Of a stretch of 64,000 nt of DNA, positions 1 to 9,313 are shown one piece after another. Positions within the stretch are counted from its first letter, which is position 1. Every line of letters begins with the position of its first letter. The stretch covers positions 1,302,001 through 1,366,000 of the forward strand of contig NZ_CP076128.1 in NCBI RefSeq assembly GCF_018736065.1, read 5' to 3'. The notes beneath the pieces were generated by a model. It was not told where the DNA came from. It was given only the letters and a program-made list of their open reading frames with translations, and did no database searches. Source of the DNA: Flammeovirga kamogawensis. Lineage in GTDB: Bacteria > Bacteroidota > Bacteroidia > Cytophagales > Flammeovirgaceae. Both the position numbers and the translations under genes were made by a program.

Positions 1-201
1 ACTACTGGAAATGAAAAAGATAATCAAAAGCTCTCAGAAAAAAGAGCTGATGCTATTGTTCAGTTTTTAGAAAAAAATGATATCAGTATTAGTAGGTTAA
101 CAAGTAAAGGTTATGGTGCTTCAATGCCTATTGAGTCTAATGATACAGAAGAAGGAAAAGCCAAAAATAGAAGAACAGAATTTAAAGTCATTAAAAACTA
201 A
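1..201 (+). CDS. OmpA-family C-terminal domain protein (3' end only)
   Basis: The reading frame is open from the window edge to a TAA at 199-201 and encodes the last 66 residues of a larger protein. The sequence NQKLSEKRADAIVQFL followed by GYGASMPIESN and KAKNRRTEF is the typical end of the OmpA/MotB peptidoglycan-binding domain, with the conserved N..LS..RA and NRR.E blocks. Such domains tether outer-membrane or lipoprotein partners to the cell wall. The N-terminal part lies outside the window, so the full architecture cannot be stated. A candidate promoter and hldD follow on the same strand. Confidence 0.85.
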   Translation, partial: TTGNEKDNQKLSEKRADAIVQFLEKNDISISRLTSKGYGASMPIESNDTEEGKAKNRRTEFKVIKN

Positions 202-215
202 TTGACCTAAATTAA

Positions 216-245
216 TTGATGCTAATTTTTGAAAATGTATCTTCG
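216..245 (+). promoter_or_regulatory. Candidate promoter for hldD
   Basis: TTG at 216-218 is followed after 19 bases by TATCTTCG at 238-245. This fits the Bacteroidetes pattern TTG-N19..21-TAnnTTTG with one mismatch. Transcription would start about 20 bases before the ATG at 272. The call is by eye only. Confidence 0.4.
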
Positions 246-271
246 CATATCAAAATAAAAATAGAAAAATA

Positions 272-1243
272 ATGATTGTAGTAACAGGCGCAGCAGGTTT
301 TATTGGAAGCTGTATGATTGCTCGTTTAAACGAGGATAATTTTAATCATATCATTGCAGTAGATGACTTCTCTTTTCCAGAAAAAAATAAAAACCTTGAA
401 GGTAAAAAGATCTTAGAAAGAGTTGAACGTGAAGATTTTTTCGAGTGGTTAGATAAAAATAATTTAGAAGTAGAATTTATTTTCCACCTTGGTGCTAGAA
501 CAAGTACAGCTGAATTTAACAGAGAAATATTAGCCCACTTAAACACAGAATACACAAAAAAAATGTGGAATGCATCAATTAAATATGCTATTCCTTTAGT
601 TTACGCTTCTTCTGCTGCAACTTATGGCCTTGGTGAATTAGGTTATGAGGATAGCGAAACTATTATCCCAGAATTAAAACCTTTAAACCCATATGGTGAA
701 TCAAAAAATGAATTCGACATTTGGGCTTTAAAACAAGAGCGAAAGCCTATGTTTTGGGCTGGTTTAAAATTCTTCAATGTCTATGGCCCTAACGAATACC
801 ATAAAGGTAGAATGGCATCGGTTGTTTTCCATGCGTTCAACCAAATAGGAAAAACTGATGCTATGAAGTTGTTTCAATCTCATAATCCAGAGTATAAAGA
901 TGGAGAGCAACAACGCGATTTTGTATATGTAAAAGATGTTGTTGACATGATGATGTTCTTAATGTATGATCGTAAATCTCAAAATTCAGGTATCTATAAT
1001 GTCGGTACTGGTGAAGCTAGGACTTTCTTAGACTTAACAAAGTCAACATTTAAAGCTATGGATAAAAAAGAAGATATTTCTTATATCCCCACCCCTGAAG
1101 ATATAAGAGATAAATATCAGTATTTTACTGAAGCAACAATGTCTAAAATGAGAAGTATTGGGTATGATAAGCCTTTTACAAGTTTAGAAGAAGGCGTAGC
1201 TGATTATGTAAAGAACTACCTTTCATCTGAAAGTAGATACTAA
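272..1243 (+). CDS. hldD: ADP-L-glycero-D-manno-heptose 6-epimerase
   Basis: This 323-residue enzyme of the extended short-chain dehydrogenase family should convert ADP-D-glycero-manno-heptose to the L-glycero form used in the LPS inner core. The N-terminus MIVVTGAAGFIGS carries the NAD(P)-binding GxxGxxG motif. The catalytic region shows SSAATYG and then YGESKNEFD, the Tyr-x3-Lys pair. The motif FFNVYGPNEYHKGRMAS is highly typical of HldD/RfaD and separates it from other sugar epimerases. Its length is close to the 310 residues of the E. coli enzyme. It is cytoplasmic, has no signal peptide, and ends at a strong hairpin. Confidence 0.92.
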   Translation: MIVVTGAAGFIGSCMIARLNEDNFNHIIAVDDFSFPEKNKNLEGKKILERVEREDFFEWLDKNNLEVEFIFHLGARTSTAEFNREILAHLNTEYTKKMWNASIKYAIPLVYASSAATYGLGELGYEDSETIIPELKPLNPYGESKNEFDIWALKQERKPMFWAGLKFFNVYGPNEYHKGRMASVVFHAFNQIGKTDAMKLFQSHNPEYKDGEQQRDFVYVKDVVDMMMFLMYDRKSQNSGIYNVGTGEARTFLDLTKSTFKAMDKKEDISYIPTPEDIRDKYQYFTEATMSKMRSIGYDKPFTSLEEGVADYVKNYLSSESRY

Positions 1244-1262
1244 GTTCTTTTCTTTTTATATG

Positions 1263-1297
1263 AGGCTTAGATACATTATTGTATCTAAGCCTTTTTT
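1263..1297 (+). terminator. Rho-independent terminator after hldD
   Basis: A perfect 12-bp stem (1263-1274 with 1281-1292) has a 6-base loop and is followed by a T-run. It lies between the convergent hldD and the GH13 gene ending at 1299. The T-run is on the plus strand. Confidence 0.85.
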
Positions 1298-1298
1298 A

Positions 1299-3188
1299 TT
1301 ATTGTAATTCTAAAATCATTGCTTTCTTACCATCAATTTCAATGGTACTTATATCAGAAAATTCCTCTCCCGATATTATCTCTTTACCTTTTGTTGCACC
1401 ACTAATTGCACTTGCAAAAGTAGAGGTATCTAGGGTAACTACTTTTTCCTCATTATTATTGATAATGATCATAACAGTTTCTTCTACAGTCTTCCTAAAA
1501 TAAACATAGACATCATCATTCGGGATATAATGAATTAATTTTCCTTTATGTATAGCTGAATTATCTTTACGCCAATGTAAAATATTCTTCAAGTAATCGA
1601 ATACGTCATTTTCTATAACTGTCCTACCTTTTTGATCAAATGCGCTGCGCTCATCTCCATCCCATCCTCCTGGAAAATCTAAGCGTAACGATGCATGATC
1701 AGATTCAAATCCCTCATAAAGTAATTCAGTACCATAATAGATTTGAGGAATACCTCTTGTAGTTAATAAAAAGGTTAACGCTAGTTTTACTCTTTCAGGG
1801 TCCTTTAAATTAGACATTACACGATTTACATCATGATTATCTAAACAAGTCACTAAATTGTATGGATCTGGAAAAAGGTAATCTTGTGTTAAATGATTCG
1901 CCAATTGACGCATAGGACTGTTCCAATCTGGTGCATCATTTTCAGGACTAAAAGCTGCATTTGCTGCAAAAGATAAAGGCATATCTGTAACTGAAGGAAG
2001 AAAGGAATCAAAACCATCTAAATTATTAGCACCTCCTGCAAAATATGATGCTACAGGGGTCTCTTTTACTAAAATTTCACCTACAATATTAAACTGTGGG
2101 TATTCTTCCATAATTTCTCTCGTCCATCTAGAAGCAAATGATTTATAAGCATATCCAAATGTATCCATTCTAATACCATTCAAACCAGCATATTCAATCC
2201 ACCAAATAGTATTCTGAATAATGTAATCTGCCAAAATTGGGTTATTTTGATTTAAATCGGGCATTTTAGGTGTAAACCAACCCTCAACATTTTGATCAAA
2301 ATCTTCTTTAGAAGCGTAAGGATCTAACTGTTTTGTTACTTGATAATTTGTACCATAATATTCACTATCTTTTCTCCCATCCTCCCAATAAGATTGATGA
2401 TTTAACCAATCTGACATCGGTAAGTCTTGCATCCACCAATGGTCTGAGCCAATATGGTTAAACACTAAATCCATGACAACTTTTAAATTATTATCATGAC
2501 ATGCCTTAACTAATTCTTTGTAATCTTGATTTGTTCCAAACCTAGGATCAATTTTATAAAGATCTGTCATTCCATATCCATGGTAAGACTGTTCTGAAGA
2601 ATTATTTTCTTGAACAGGGTTTAACCATAATGCTGTAACACCAAGATCAGTAAAATAATCTAAATGATCTAGAATACCCTTGAGGTCACCTCCATGACGT
2701 CCATAAGGCTCTTCTCTATCCATTTTTTGAGTCATGCCTTCAACATTATCTATAGAAGGGTCTCCATTAGCAAACCTATCTGGCATTAAAAGATAAATCA
2801 CATCAGAAGGATCGAAACCTATATTTTTATTATCGGCACTTTCTCTGGCTTTTAGTTCGTAATGAATTGTATGGATTGTTTTTCCATTAACTATAAATTG
2901 AATTGGTACTTTACCTGGTAGTGTTTCTTCTGTAATCTCAAGATACAAAACTAAATAGTTAGGGCTTGTAACTTGAATTGATTGTTTTAATACAACTCCA
3001 TCATAGTCAATTTTTGGTTTAGTTGAAGATATGTTATCTCCATGAATCATTACTTGTAAAGTTGTGTTTTTCATACCTACCCACCAAAATGATGGTTCAA
3101 CTTTATCAATTGTAATTTTAGATTTAGAAAATAATGTTAGTGATAACATAGATAGAAATAAGGTAATAATTAAAGATTTACTCAGCAT
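1299..3188 (-). CDS. Neopullulanase/cyclomaltodextrinase-like GH13 alpha-amylase (SusA-like)
   Basis: This 629-residue exported enzyme starts with a signal peptide (residues 1-21). An immunoglobulin-like cyclomaltodextrinase N-domain (about 25-115) follows, then a GH13 barrel and a short C-terminal beta domain. Barrel motifs: VVMDLVFNH at 237-245; GIRMDTFGYA with nucleophile D342; NIVGEIL with acid/base E371; and LDNHD with stabiliser D453. MPDRFANGDPS near 135 is typical of the neopullulanase/SusA group. In SusA-type systems the periplasmic enzyme cleaves imported malto-oligosaccharides to glucose and maltose. It is the last gene of the minus-strand glucan locus. No operator-like site was seen in its own upstream gap, which is 143 bases and contains the preceding gene's terminator. 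Confidence 0.88.
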   Translation of the reverse strand: MLSKSLIITLFLSMLSLTLFSKSKITIDKVEPSFWWVGMKNTTLQVMIHGDNISSTKPKIDYDGVVLKQSIQVTSPNYLVLYLEITEETLPGKVPIQFIVNGKTIHTIHYELKARESADNKNIGFDPSDVIYLLMPDRFANGDPSIDNVEGMTQKMDREEPYGRHGGDLKGILDHLDYFTDLGVTALWLNPVQENNSSEQSYHGYGMTDLYKIDPRFGTNQDYKELVKACHDNNLKVVMDLVFNHIGSDHWWMQDLPMSDWLNHQSYWEDGRKDSEYYGTNYQVTKQLDPYASKEDFDQNVEGWFTPKMPDLNQNNPILADYIIQNTIWWIEYAGLNGIRMDTFGYAYKSFASRWTREIMEEYPQFNIVGEILVKETPVASYFAGGANNLDGFDSFLPSVTDMPLSFAANAAFSPENDAPDWNSPMRQLANHLTQDYLFPDPYNLVTCLDNHDVNRVMSNLKDPERVKLALTFLLTTRGIPQIYYGTELLYEGFESDHASLRLDFPGGWDGDERSAFDQKGRTVIENDVFDYLKNILHWRKDNSAIHKGKLIHYIPNDDVYVYFRKTVEETVMIIINNNEEKVVTLDTSTFASAISGATKGKEIISGEEFSDISTIEIDGKKAMILELQ

Positions 3189-3275
3189 AGTTTTTTAGTT
3201 AATACAATGGGTTTTTCACTTAAGTACAATTACAGTATCAAAATCTAATTCATCTCGATTTTGCTTATCTCTAAA

Positions 3276-3310
3276 ATAAAAAAAGGCTAGCATATTTCCA
3301 TGCTAGCCTT
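3276..3310 (-). terminator. Rho-independent terminator after the large GH13 gene
   Basis: A perfect 11-bp stem (3283-3293 with 3300-3310) has a 6-base loop. On the plus strand an A-run precedes it, so it reads as a U-tract on the minus strand. It ends the gene at 3332-6799 and implies that the neopullulanase gene has its own promoter or depends on readthrough. Confidence 0.8.
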
Positions 3311-3331
3311 AATATATTCTTCAAAAATAAC

Positions 3332-6300
3332 TTATTGTCTTATTACTTTCTTTATAGCCTTATCATTAACGGTAAGTAGCTCGACGTAATACATACCTAC
3401 AGGAAAAGATGTCAAATCAATATTTATTGTATTATTTGTTGCAACTTGTTCAAAAGTAGTCACAACTCTACCCATATTGTCTCTAACTAAAACCTCAACT
3501 TGACCAGCCAATACTGTACCTGTAAATTGAACAAGCGAACTTGTTGGGTTTGGGTATGCTTTAATGGATTGAGAAGTTTGATTATCTTCAATTGCATTTG
3601 GATTTTCGATTGAATACGTTAAATCATTAATATTAGCACGTATAGTTTGAACTCCTGTTGATGTTACCTCAATATCATCTCCATAAGTAGATGCTTTTAG
3701 TTTATTAGGACCAGCATGTCCCCATTGTCCACCGTTCCAAGACTTTTCGTCAATTATTTTAAAAAATTCTCCTTTAGTCAATTGAACAGATTCTAATATA
3801 AACCCTCCTTCTCCGTCACTTTTCATTTCTATAGCAGATGAAGGGTCCCAACCGTTACCTAAAATATCCCCTACAAGAAATAACTTTTTATTGTTCTCTT
3901 CAAAGTCAACAAAATACTCTCCTTCTGTTACACCTTGAGCATCTGATACTTTTAATGACATTTGGAATGGCTTATCTGTGGTAGATAAACTAAAAAAGTC
4001 ATTAGGTACATATGAAGCCACATATTTATTCCCTTCTTTAGTCATTGAAATAGTGTTTTTATTTGATATGTTACCACTACCATGACTATCTAATACTACA
4101 CCTGCTTCTAAAGTTAAAGAAGTACCAAAAGTTTTATCTGACGCACCTGGATTAAAATAAATTTTGATTTCTTCTTCTTGTTTGAAACCATAAGGATTAA
4201 CCTCAAATATTCTATCAAAACCAGTCACTAAGCCATCTACTGGTGTTGTAACTCTAATATTTGTTAGGATTTTAAATTCAGAAGCTTTCAAATCAAATGT
4301 TCCAGACGCATTAACTTCATCTCCATTATTAAAGTAACTATACCATGTAGAACTCGCACTTGAATAATCATAAGTATAAGACTCTTCATTTAATGAGAAA
4401 TTACCAACAATTCTAATATGGATTGCTCCTTTGTCTAAAGAAATGGTTTTCATCTCGCTTTTTAAATCAAAAGAATATTGATCATCAGACAATTCTCCTA
4501 AATCATAATCATTTCTCAGCTTAATTAAGGCTGTATATACATCTGATAATTGTTTTCTAATAGCATCATTTTGAGTATCAAATTCCGATATTAATGGTTT
4601 TTCACTTGTTCTATTCCCCTCATTAACCTCACCTTGATATTCACTTTGATTAATTGATACATTATATCCAGACTCACCAAATTGCCATATCATTTTTGGC
4701 CCTGGAACCATGAAGAAAAATGCTGCTGCTAATTTCTCTCTATCTATACCATTTTGTAAATCTGTTAAATCATACAGCTGAGATACTTGTCCGTTAGCTT
4801 CAGAATCATAAATTAAACGCTCTTCATCATGAGACTCCATATAAGACATAACACCTGTTATAGGCATATCTCTAGTCTTAGGAGACTGCCAATCTAAATT
4901 AGCGTTACCACCCTTTACAACTTCTCTAAAATCATGGTTCGCATTACCCCAAAGTGTAATTCCTTCTTTGGCTAAAGCTTGCTCTTCATCAAGATCCGAT
5001 AAATGTTCAAAGATTACATAAGCGTCAGGATTTCTTTTCTTAATTTCATTAGTCATTCTCACTAATAAATCAATTCTATCTTGATCATACTTACTACCCC
5101 AGTCATCACTTCCTGTCTTTGGATTATTGCCAAAACCTTTTGTAAAATCAAAACGATAACCGTCAACATTGTAATATTTCATCCAATGTGCATTTATACT
5201 ATCTACCAATGCTTGTGTATATACACTCTCATGATTAAAATCAGGTCCCCAACCTTTTACAGCATCATTATCAAAATTTGATTCTTCGTTGTACCAAGGA
5301 TTATTAGCATTAGGAGCATCATAAATTTCACCATTGTTATACATTTGACAGAAAGGTGAAGATTGAGTTGAATGGTTTAAAACTAAATCTAGTACAACTG
5401 CCATTCCCTTTCCGTGAGCTTCATCAATAAATTCTTTTAATTTATTTTTGGACCCATAATATTTATCTGGTGCAAAATAGAAAGATGGGTTATATCCCCA
5501 AGAACTATTGCCATCAAATTCATTCACTGGCATTAAGTGAATTGTATTTGCACCCAATGCTTTTATTTTATCTAATTCAGCTATAGCCTCTTCATAAGTT
5601 GATGATTTTGAAAAATCTCTAATTAACATTTCATATACTAAAGCTTCTCCCATAGATACTGGCTGAAATGATGTATTTTTCCAAACATATTCAGTTTGAT
5701 TTATTTGCAGAATTGATGCTTTTAAACCATTAGCTTGAGAAGGATAAGTTATTAGATTTGGATATCTCTCATAACCTACATTAATATACTTATCTTGTTC
5801 GTCAGATACTTTTTCAGTATAAGGGTCTGCAATTATTAAGCTACCATCAATAAGGTACTGATAAATGTATTCTTTATTTACGTCTAAACTAGAAAATGTG
5901 TACCACCAATAATTTGCATCAGCTTCCACATCTAATTTCATTGCGTAAGCTCCTCTATCTCCCCAATTATTAAAACTACCTACAACATTAATAAATTGTT
6001 TTAATTTTGCAGGGTCTTGTAATACAACAGTAACTTCTGTTCCATTGTAGTTTGGACCTAATAATGAAGCATACGAAGGTCTATCTGCTTTTACGACAGT
6101 AGAACCCACAAAATAATTTAAATTCTCTGTCGCAGTTAAACCATCAGCACTAGCTGAGACCTCGATATTGAGCTCCCCACTTGATACACTTTGAATTGTG
6201 TAGGAGATAGATGTCCCTGTTAATTCTTTAACAACAGAGCCATTAACTTTTATAATTAATTTTGAACTTGATGGTGAAGTAGCAGTAATTGCAACATTAT

Positions 6301-6799
6301 CTCCTTGTTTAAATATTTGATTTTTCAAAGGTGATGTTACATTTATCGCCACTGATAAATCTTTTAAAGTGATATCTAAATCACCTGATTTCTTAGAACC
6401 GTCTTTAGTTTTAACAAGGCAGCCAATAGTTTTTAAAGCTGTAGGATCATTTGATGAATCTACAATATCTGCGAATGTTTTATAAGTAGCAGTATTATGT
6501 GTTATAGGAAACTCATAAGTATATGTTTCGTCTGTAACTTTGGTAAGTTTAGCTACGTCTTGAGAGGCACTCCATTCTGTACCATTTGTAAGAAAATCTC
6601 CTACATTACTCCATCCCCAAATATAAAGATTATCTTCTCCTGCAAGGTCAGTACCTGCAACACTAAATGTAATCTTTACATTTTCAGTTAGTGCAGTTAC
6701 ATCAGATGGTGATGTTGAAATAGTTTGCCCATTTGCCTGTATAGAAAATACAGCAATTGAAGTCACTATGAAAATTAGATTAAGTAGATACTTTCTCAT
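3332..6799 (-). CDS. Large multidomain GH13 alpha-amylase with T9SS sorting domain
   Basis: This secreted protein has 1155 residues. A signal peptide (1-24) is followed by an N-terminal beta domain, an Ig-like segment (about 150-230), a CBM48-like module with VVGSFNNWGDRGAYAMKLD (272-290), and a GH13 barrel (about 385-760). Catalytic motifs are VVLDLVLNH, GYRFDFTKG with nucleophile D551, VIFEHLSD with E598 and MESHDEE with D658. After the barrel come further beta domains, one resembling a SusE/F starch-binding fold (FLVGDILGNGWDP). A type IX sorting domain ends the protein (AYPNPTSS near 1075, then GMYYVELL and KKVIRQ). It is probably exported across the outer membrane by T9SS and anchored or released to cut starch-like polymers outside the cell. 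An operator-like palindrome lies 108 bases upstream. Confidence 0.88.
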   Translation of the reverse strand: MRKYLLNLIFIVTSIAVFSIQANGQTISTSPSDVTALTENVKITFSVAGTDLAGEDNLYIWGWSNVGDFLTNGTEWSASQDVAKLTKVTDETYTYEFPITHNTATYKTFADIVDSSNDPTALKTIGCLVKTKDGSKKSGDLDITLKDLSVAINVTSPLKNQIFKQGDNVAITATSPSSSKLIIKVNGSVVKELTGTSISYTIQSVSSGELNIEVSASADGLTATENLNYFVGSTVVKADRPSYASLLGPNYNGTEVTVVLQDPAKLKQFINVVGSFNNWGDRGAYAMKLDVEADANYWWYTFSSLDVNKEYIYQYLIDGSLIIADPYTEKVSDEQDKYINVGYERYPNLITYPSQANGLKASILQINQTEYVWKNTSFQPVSMGEALVYEMLIRDFSKSSTYEEAIAELDKIKALGANTIHLMPVNEFDGNSSWGYNPSFYFAPDKYYGSKNKLKEFIDEAHGKGMAVVLDLVLNHSTQSSPFCQMYNNGEIYDAPNANNPWYNEESNFDNDAVKGWGPDFNHESVYTQALVDSINAHWMKYYNVDGYRFDFTKGFGNNPKTGSDDWGSKYDQDRIDLLVRMTNEIKKRNPDAYVIFEHLSDLDEEQALAKEGITLWGNANHDFREVVKGGNANLDWQSPKTRDMPITGVMSYMESHDEERLIYDSEANGQVSQLYDLTDLQNGIDREKLAAAFFFMVPGPKMIWQFGESGYNVSINQSEYQGEVNEGNRTSEKPLISEFDTQNDAIRKQLSDVYTALIKLRNDYDLGELSDDQYSFDLKSEMKTISLDKGAIHIRIVGNFSLNEESYTYDYSSASSTWYSYFNNGDEVNASGTFDLKASEFKILTNIRVTTPVDGLVTGFDRIFEVNPYGFKQEEEIKIYFNPGASDKTFGTSLTLEAGVVLDSHGSGNISNKNTISMTKEGNKYVASYVPNDFFSLSTTDKPFQMSLKVSDAQGVTEGEYFVDFEENNKKLFLVGDILGNGWDPSSAIEMKSDGEGGFILESVQLTKGEFFKIIDEKSWNGGQWGHAGPNKLKASTYGDDIEVTSTGVQTIRANINDLTYSIENPNAIEDNQTSQSIKAYPNPTSSLVQFTGTVLAGQVEVLVRDNMGRVVTTFEQVATNNTINIDLTSFPVGMYYVELLTVNDKAIKKVIRQ

Positions 6800-6906
6800 A
6801 AATTCGATTTAAATGTTAGTAGTTCTTTCATTTTCAGCCTTAAAGGTATAAATAACACCTAACGAATCAAAATATATAAAATATTAATTATCAGTTATTT
6901 ACGCTC

Positions 6907-6926
6907 AACCGATAGCGCAATCGGTT
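6907..6926. promoter_or_regulatory. Operator-like palindrome upstream of the large GH13 gene
   Basis: The sequence aaccgatagcgcaatcggtt pairs at 9 of 10 positions across a central GC/GC step, as expected of LacI-family operators. The minus strand extended outward shares a 19-base run with the site at 8044-8062. It sits between the preceding terminator and the start at 6799. Confidence 0.65.
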
Positions 6927-6935
6927 TCGATAAAA

Positions 6936-6975
6936 ATAAAAAAAAGAGTGGAATAAGATAAATCCTACACCACTC
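6936..6975 (-). terminator. Probable terminator after the second SusE-like gene
   Basis: A 6-bp stem (6946-6951 with 6970-6975) has a long AT-rich loop. On the minus strand it is followed by a long U-tract (A-run at 6932-6945 on the plus strand). It is weaker than the other terminators in this locus. Confidence 0.5.
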
Positions 6976-6986
6976 ATTTTATATTT

Positions 6987-7886
6987 TTAATTCTTTGTTA
7001 AAGTAAAACTTCCAACAGCAGAATCACCAGATTCATCAACTGTTAATTCAATAGTATAGTTTCCTGCTTCTGCAATAGCAATGTTATCTCCATTATGCAC
7101 TAAAGCTTCAGTAGTACCTCCTAAATTTACAGTCCAATCATCGCTTTTTCTAAATTTGATATTACCCAAAACTAGATCTAAAGTAATATAATATACCTCT
7201 GTTTCTGCATTATAAAGTAAATCTTGATCTGCATCCCAACTTCCTGTTGCATCACCAATTATACCCCATAAACCATCATTCTCATGTGGTACTCTATCAG
7301 TAACTTCATCTGTTGGTTCATCATCTACTGGCTCTTCTGCTGGTTCTTCAGTAGGTTCTTCAGTGTTATCTTCTTCTGCTGGCTCCTCGGCAGGTTCTTC
7401 TGTATTATCTTCTACAACAGCAATTGTTGTAATTGTTAAATCATGAGGGTCAGATACTGTAACAACTTCATTACTGAAATAGCTTACAACTCCAATCTTA
7501 AATGAGACTGCAGCTCCTGCATCTTCAAAACTTCCAGCAACTTCTTTTATTGCCGCATCCATTTCTCCTACAGTAACAGCTGCTGACAATTCTGATGTTT
7601 CTTTTAATACTACAACACTACCACCATAATAAACTGAAAGTTCGTAGTTACTTGCTTTCTCATCACCAAAACTTGCTTCTGTCCATGTATATGTTTCAAA
7701 AACATTATCTACCTCGCTCGCTTGTAAAGCAACTTCAGTATTTGTAGGTGTTGTTAATTGAGAACTTTCTGGTAATAAATCTTCTACAATTGCTTCAATT
7801 TCATCACTAGAACAAGAAGAGAAAGTAAATGCAGATAAAATAAATAGTAGTGAAGCTGATAAAAAGTTTAGCTTTTTCATTTTCAT
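6987..7886 (-). CDS. SusE-like starch-binding lipoprotein with Glu/Pro-rich linker
   Basis: This is a lipoprotein of about 299 residues. The upstream TTG at 7892 is passed over for ATG at 7886 (MKMKKLNFL); ATG at 7880 is also possible. The lipobox FSSC puts the lipid-bearing cysteine near residue 25. Residues of about 30-155 look like the SusE N-terminal domain. A roughly 40-residue linker follows, built of repeated EEPAEEP-type units. The last 95 residues begin WGIIGDATGSWDADQD and match the C-terminal domain of the neighbouring SusE-like protein almost exactly at this motif. It probably binds alpha-glucan at the cell surface. It has its own operator-like site and terminators on both sides, so it looks monocistronic. 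Confidence 0.75.
   Translation of the reverse strand: MKMKKLNFLSASLLFILSAFTFSSCSSDEIEAIVEDLLPESSQLTTPTNTEVALQASEVDNVFETYTWTEASFGDEKASNYELSVYYGGSVVVLKETSELSAAVTVGEMDAAIKEVAGSFEDAGAAVSFKIGVVSYFSNEVVTVSDPHDLTITTIAVVEDNTEEPAEEPAEEDNTEEPTEEPAEEPVDDEPTDEVTDRVPHENDGLWGIIGDATGSWDADQDLLYNAETEVYYITLDLVLGNIKFRKSDDWTVNLGGTTEALVHNGDNIAIAEAGNYTIELTVDESGDSAVGSFTLTKN
7310..7417 (-). repeat. Degenerate in-frame repeat encoding a Glu/Pro/Thr linker
   Basis: Short units encoding EEPAEEP, EEPTEEP and DNTEEP recur in frame between the two folded domains of the SusE-like lipoprotein. The strongly acidic, proline-rich composition suggests an extended spacer. Such repeats can vary in copy number. Confidence 0.7.
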
Positions 7887-8043
7887 ATTCAATTAAAATT
7901 ATTAGTAAAAAGTTATTCAAAAAGTTGTGCGCACTAGAAAGCTGAGACCACAATGAGGTACACTTTCTCTTTTTTTGATATGTCAATATATGTAAATTAA
8001 AACAATCTTAAAAAGATTTAATCACTTCATTTTCAAGTATTTA

Positions 8044-8068
8044 ATCGAAACCGATTGCGCTACCGATT
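8044..8068. promoter_or_regulatory. Operator-like site upstream of the second SusE-like gene
   Basis: The core aaccgattgcgctaccgatt (8049-8068) is centred on GCGC and pairs at 7 of 10 positions. The run atcgaaaccgattgcgcta at 8044-8062 recurs exactly on the opposite strand at the site upstream of the large GH13 gene. It lies 158 bases before the start at 7886, just past a terminator. Confidence 0.6.
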
Positions 8069-8080
8069 TAGTGTTGTTAA

Positions 8081-8118
8081 TAAAAAAAGGTCTTTTCCGA
8101 TATATCAGAAAAGACCTT
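8081..8118 (-). terminator. Rho-independent terminator of the susC-susD-susE-like operon
   Basis: An 11-bp stem (8087-8097 with 8108-8118) is followed on the minus strand by a U-tract. It closes the unit that starts with susC. Confidence 0.8.
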
Positions 8119-8144
8119 CAAATTTATATTATTAATTTATCAAA

Positions 8145-9290
8145 TTAGTTCTTTTGTAATGTATAGGTCCAATTTGGAGCTGTTGATAAATCCATTGTAA
8201 CCGTATAATTTCCTGCCTCAGTAACCTTGATATTACCTGCATTAAATTTCAATGAATTGTCACCAGTGTCACCTTGACCAAAGTTAATTCCCCAATCATC
8301 GTTGGCTCTAAATTTCATTTCACCAACAACTAAATCGATATCTATTGTCCATGTATTTGAAGCACGAACATATGACATGTCTTGATCAGCATCCCAACTT
8401 CCAGTGGCATCACCTATTACACCCCATGCAACAGGAGTTATAGTATATGATCCTTCATCTGCACCATCAAAAATAGTAGCTTCTACTCTATATTGTTTAG
8501 CTGCAGTTGAAATACCTGTAGGAATATTACAGTTTCCTGGGTCACCTCCATTAGCTGCTTTAGAAATTAAATCTACTGGATTGTCTGCTGGAAGACCTGC
8601 TGATGTTAAGCCATATTGAGATTCCCAATCTCCACCAATAGTAACGAATTTAAATTCACCATTTGCAGTTGTACCATCTTCTTTTAATGTTAAAGGCATA
8701 TATCCTTCATAATTACCATCAAAATTTAACGATGCAAGCGTATATTTTAAATCGTTATTATTCCACCCAGAAAAATCACCAGGCATATATACTTTAGGGT
8801 AATCAATAGCAATAAATACTGGATTAACAGTAAAAGCTAAATTACTAGAATATAAAGTATCAACATTAGGTGTAACTGTGGTTACAACTCTTGAATATAC
8901 TTTATGTGCATTACCCGCAGATAAGCCTAATGCCAAAACAGCATTATTCATTGTAGCATAATTTACTTGAGTTTCATCCGCAGCAGTAGCACCTAAAGCT
9001 TGTGTTACTGCAAAGTCTTCTGTATTTGAAAGTTCAAGTACATAGTTTCTTTGAAGATTAACACCAGAATAATCAGATGGAGTCCACATAAAAGTAGAAA
9101 ATACTGAATCTACATTGTTAACTGCTTCCTCTGTAATAACGTAGATGTTGTTAGAATCAACTGATTCAGGTAAAAGTTCTGCAGATACATAAGTATCAGA
9201 AGAAATTTTTGGTTCAGTAGTGTTTTCTTTACAAGCTGTTATTGCAGCTAATAATGAAAGTCCTACACAAAATTTATTTAAATTTTTCAT
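8145..9290 (-). CDS. SusE-like outer-membrane starch-binding lipoprotein
   Basis: This 381-residue lipoprotein has a signal peptide ending at the lipobox ITAC (C20). Residues of about 35-165 form a SusE-type N-domain. Two carbohydrate-binding modules follow. The first begins VYMPGDFSGWNNND and continues through KFVTIGGDWESQYG; the second begins WGVIGDATGSWDADQDM and includes MKFRANDDWGINFGQ. Proteins of the SusE/SusF family sit on the outer face of the outer membrane and hold starch near SusC/SusD. The gene follows susD by 63 bases, with a strong hairpin in the gap, and is the last gene before a terminator. Confidence 0.82.
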   Translation of the reverse strand: MKNLNKFCVGLSLLAAITACKENTTEPKISSDTYVSAELLPESVDSNNIYVITEEAVNNVDSVFSTFMWTPSDYSGVNLQRNYVLELSNTEDFAVTQALGATAADETQVNYATMNNAVLALGLSAGNAHKVYSRVVTTVTPNVDTLYSSNLAFTVNPVFIAIDYPKVYMPGDFSGWNNNDLKYTLASLNFDGNYEGYMPLTLKEDGTTANGEFKFVTIGGDWESQYGLTSAGLPADNPVDLISKAANGGDPGNCNIPTGISTAAKQYRVEATIFDGADEGSYTITPVAWGVIGDATGSWDADQDMSYVRASNTWTIDIDLVVGEMKFRANDDWGINFGQGDTGDNSLKFNAGNIKVTEAGNYTVTMDLSTAPNWTYTLQKN

Positions 9291-9313
9291 TTGTATCGTA
9301 TCAAAAATTTATT

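Noticed and set aside
7310-7417. Tandem repeat as a CRISPR or mobile element
   Set aside because: The units are in-frame codon repeats for a Glu/Pro linker, with no spacers and no terminal repeats.
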